A stretch of 64,000 nucleotides of DNA, taken from NCBI GenBank assembly GCA_019059635.1, contig JAGVRJ010000002.1, positions 2,046,001 through 2,110,000 on the forward strand, in the 5' to 3' direction. A program made the position numbers and the translations under genes. The stretch comes from Proales similis (lineage: Eukaryota > Rotifera > Eurotatoria > Ploima > Proalidae). The notes beneath the pieces were generated by a model. The model was given only the letters and a program-made list of their open reading frames with translations, had not been told where the DNA came from and searched no databases. Below, piece after piece: positions 62,383 to 64,000 of the stretch (the first letter of the stretch is position 1; each line of letters opens with the position of its first letter).

Positions 62383-64000
62383 ATGCGTATTTTTTTGCTT
62401 CTTATAACAATCGCTTCGAAAGCGCAGTGTGAGATATGCAGCTTTGAGCGAAAGTCATTTGCTATCCGCGCCTCTCTTTATGTAACTTGTCGGGTAGAAA
62501 GCAATTTTTCTGAAATGCTCATGCCAGGCTCTACCAGACCATATGAAAGCTCATCAAATGTTCTATTAGAAGACCTTGTCATCTACCCGAACCATCCACT
62601 TGTTTTGGACCAGAGTCTTGACACAATCGGGTACTTGAAGTATCTAAATGACGAAAATCTAACCGCATCGGACGAGTACTACTCTTTGACTTCAACTTAT
62701 CCTGTTCAAAGCTTGGCAAGCATTCAATTCAGCAACATAAATGGGATTGACACGAATTATTCTTACTGCCAAATCTATTCTGACATGGAGCTTCAAGATA
62801 ACATGCGCATAGAATTCACCTTCTCTCACTTCAAGCCAATCTACAACGGCCGACCGCTGCTAAATCGATGCGAATTAGACGCTGCTATGGTTGAATCCAT
62901 TAAAGAGCTTGTTCCATTGCGAGCTGCTCAGGTGGTGTTTGATACCAGCACTCGCTATTATCTCAACACTTGTTCGATCATTTTGAACAACGCCAAAATA
63001 GACTACCTTGAGCTCGCCGGCATAAGCAGTTCCTTCCTTGGTGACAACAGTCTAGGATTCGACAGCTTGCTAGAAGATGGACACGTTTATCCCTTAAATG
63101 TCTCAATAAATAATCTAGTACTGCAATTGTACACTGATTTGCTGGATAGCCGCCTTTTGAACGAGGTCCTATTCAAATCAACTGAGAAAATAGATATAAA
63201 TGGAAGGATAGACAGGTCGGAGCCGTGCTTGATGGACAAATACAAGCACATTGTTCTGAGAATTGTGAACTTGAGAACATTTCTGGGCTCTGATATAATC
63301 TGGTGTGACAATCAAAATCAAACAACTGCCTCACACTATATCACAATAGCATGGGAGCAGATGGGATTATCGCTTATGAATTTGATAAATTATTTGAATC
63401 AATTTGCATTTTTGGATGAAGATTTGTGCCTATTCAGAAAGTATCCGATTGATGATAGACACTTTTTTTTGTTCGCCACTAAACCTGTTCCCAACTGTAC
63501 TTGTTCTATTTTCTGGCTCGTGCACAATCATCGGCTAAACCTCAGCGTAGAAATAATAAATGAGGTGTATCCACGAACAAACATGTTTTCCATCTGCACA
63601 GAGAACAAGACATACGACGAGTGGATGGAGGAGTGCGACTTTGATTCCCGCTTCGCCAAGTGCGACTTAAACCAGAGCACTCGATCAGAGACAGAGTGGA
63701 CGGCATTCGAAACCACTACCTTGGTGGCAGGACTCAAATACGCACTCGCTGTGGTTCTTCTTCCGATCGTGTGTGTGATTGGGCTGGTGACCAGCTGCCT
63801 GCAGATCACAGTGCTGCGCAAGATGATCGCCAAGCTTGCTGAGAAGCCGCACGACGACACGAGCAAGCGCTCTCGGCTGATGTACTCCTACCTGCTGCAG
63901 CATGCAGTTGGATCGGCTGCCGTCTGCGCCCTGTTCGCGTTCAAGCCGCTCACCGATTGTGTGATGTTCGGCGGCATCTTCTGCTCGCCTGTCTACACCT
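62383..64000 (+). CDS. orphan 7TM receptor, array copy 6 (cut by window end)
   Basis: Open without a stop from ATG 62383 to the window end (539 codons). Signal peptide about 1–16 (MRIFLLLITIASKAQC), then EICSFERKS. The ectodomain is the most diverged of the array but keeps the landmarks: STRYYLNTCSIILNNAK, GISSSFLGDNSLGFDSLLED, EPCLMDKYKHIVLRIVNL and FLDEDLCLFRKYPIDDRHFF. That last stretch resembles the divergent gene at 34,950. At residue 401 (63,583) it switches abruptly into the near-identical GC-rich core (MFSICTENKTYDEWMEECDF), with a few private changes (QSTRSETEWTAFETTTLVAG). The rest lies outside the window. Confidence 0.83.
   Translation, partial: MRIFLLLITIASKAQCEICSFERKSFAIRASLYVTCRVESNFSEMLMPGSTRPYESSSNVLLEDLVIYPNHPLVLDQSLDTIGYLKYLNDENLTASDEYYSLTSTYPVQSLASIQFSNINGIDTNYSYCQIYSDMELQDNMRIEFTFSHFKPIYNGRPLLNRCELDAAMVESIKELVPLRAAQVVFDTSTRYYLNTCSIILNNAKIDYLELAGISSSFLGDNSLGFDSLLEDGHVYPLNVSINNLVLQLYTDLLDSRLLNEVLFKSTEKIDINGRIDRSEPCLMDKYKHIVLRIVNLRTFLGSDIIWCDNQNQTTASHYITIAWEQMGLSLMNLINYLNQFAFLDEDLCLFRKYPIDDRHFFLFATKPVPNCTCSIFWLVHNHRLNLSVEIINEVYPRTNMFSICTENKTYDEWMEECDFDSRFAKCDLNQSTRSETEWTAFETTTLVAGLKYALAVVLLPIVCVIGLVTSCLQITVLRKMIAKLAEKPHDDTSKRSRLMYSYLLQHAVGSAAVCALFAFKPLTDCVMFGGIFCSPVYT
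63583..64000 (+). repeat. homogenised core repeat, array copy 6 (partial)
   Basis: Sixth copy, truncated by the window end. It follows an ectodomain that has diverged strongly from the others. Confidence 0.8.

Overview
The window is animal nuclear DNA. Most genes are split by very short GT–AG introns, typically 44–65 nt, and nearly all predicted proteins match metazoan families: XRN2, POLE3, BAG1, APC2, SMNDC1/SPF30, the apical-junction protein AJM1, a DEG/ENaC channel, a semaphorin and a TGF-beta type I receptor. A chitin-binding (CBM14-like) secreted protein and the compactness point to a small-genome invertebrate, probably a protostome. I cannot name the species. There is no bacterial-style operon, CRISPR array or recognisable transposase.

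Positions 1–16,000 are a gene-dense housekeeping block on both strands: C-type-lectin-like secreted protein (partial), POLE3, intronless XRN2, BAG1, a lysine-tailed ankyrin protein, an unresolved minus-strand gene with an in-frame TGA, APC2, a DEG/ENaC channel, a HIT-like protein, and a secreted coiled-coil protein with a TATA promoter. Positions 14,720–22,297 hold a very large AJM1-like gene in three phase-compatible exons with two ~1 kb introns. Positions 22,300–32,950 are looser: microsatellite-bearing non-coding DNA around SMNDC1 and a single-pass membrane protein. Positions 32,950–44,270 carry a CBM14-containing secreted protein, a divergent 7TM gene, a semaphorin, a PAM2-motif protein and a 14-exon 5'-nucleotidase-family enzyme.

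Positions 44,662–64,000 are the most unusual part. Six intronless plus-strand genes (the last cut by the window end) encode ~800-residue orphan 7TM receptors. Each has a signal peptide, a ~390-residue cysteine-containing ectodomain with LRR-like stretches, a cysteine-rich pre-membrane module and seven membrane segments. A GC-rich core of ~650 bp is almost identical in all copies. The ectodomains and C-termini are a patchwork in which different gene pairs share near-identical blocks. This is what repeated ectopic gene conversion or unequal exchange in a tandem array would produce. A diverged minus-strand relative lies outside the array at 34,950–37,328. A TGF-beta type I receptor gene sits inside the array on the opposite strand, tail to tail with the fifth copy.

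Many ATG-less open frames were trimmed to the first in-frame ATG, and splice junctions were assigned by hand from GT–AG sites, phase and family homology. None was checked against transcripts.
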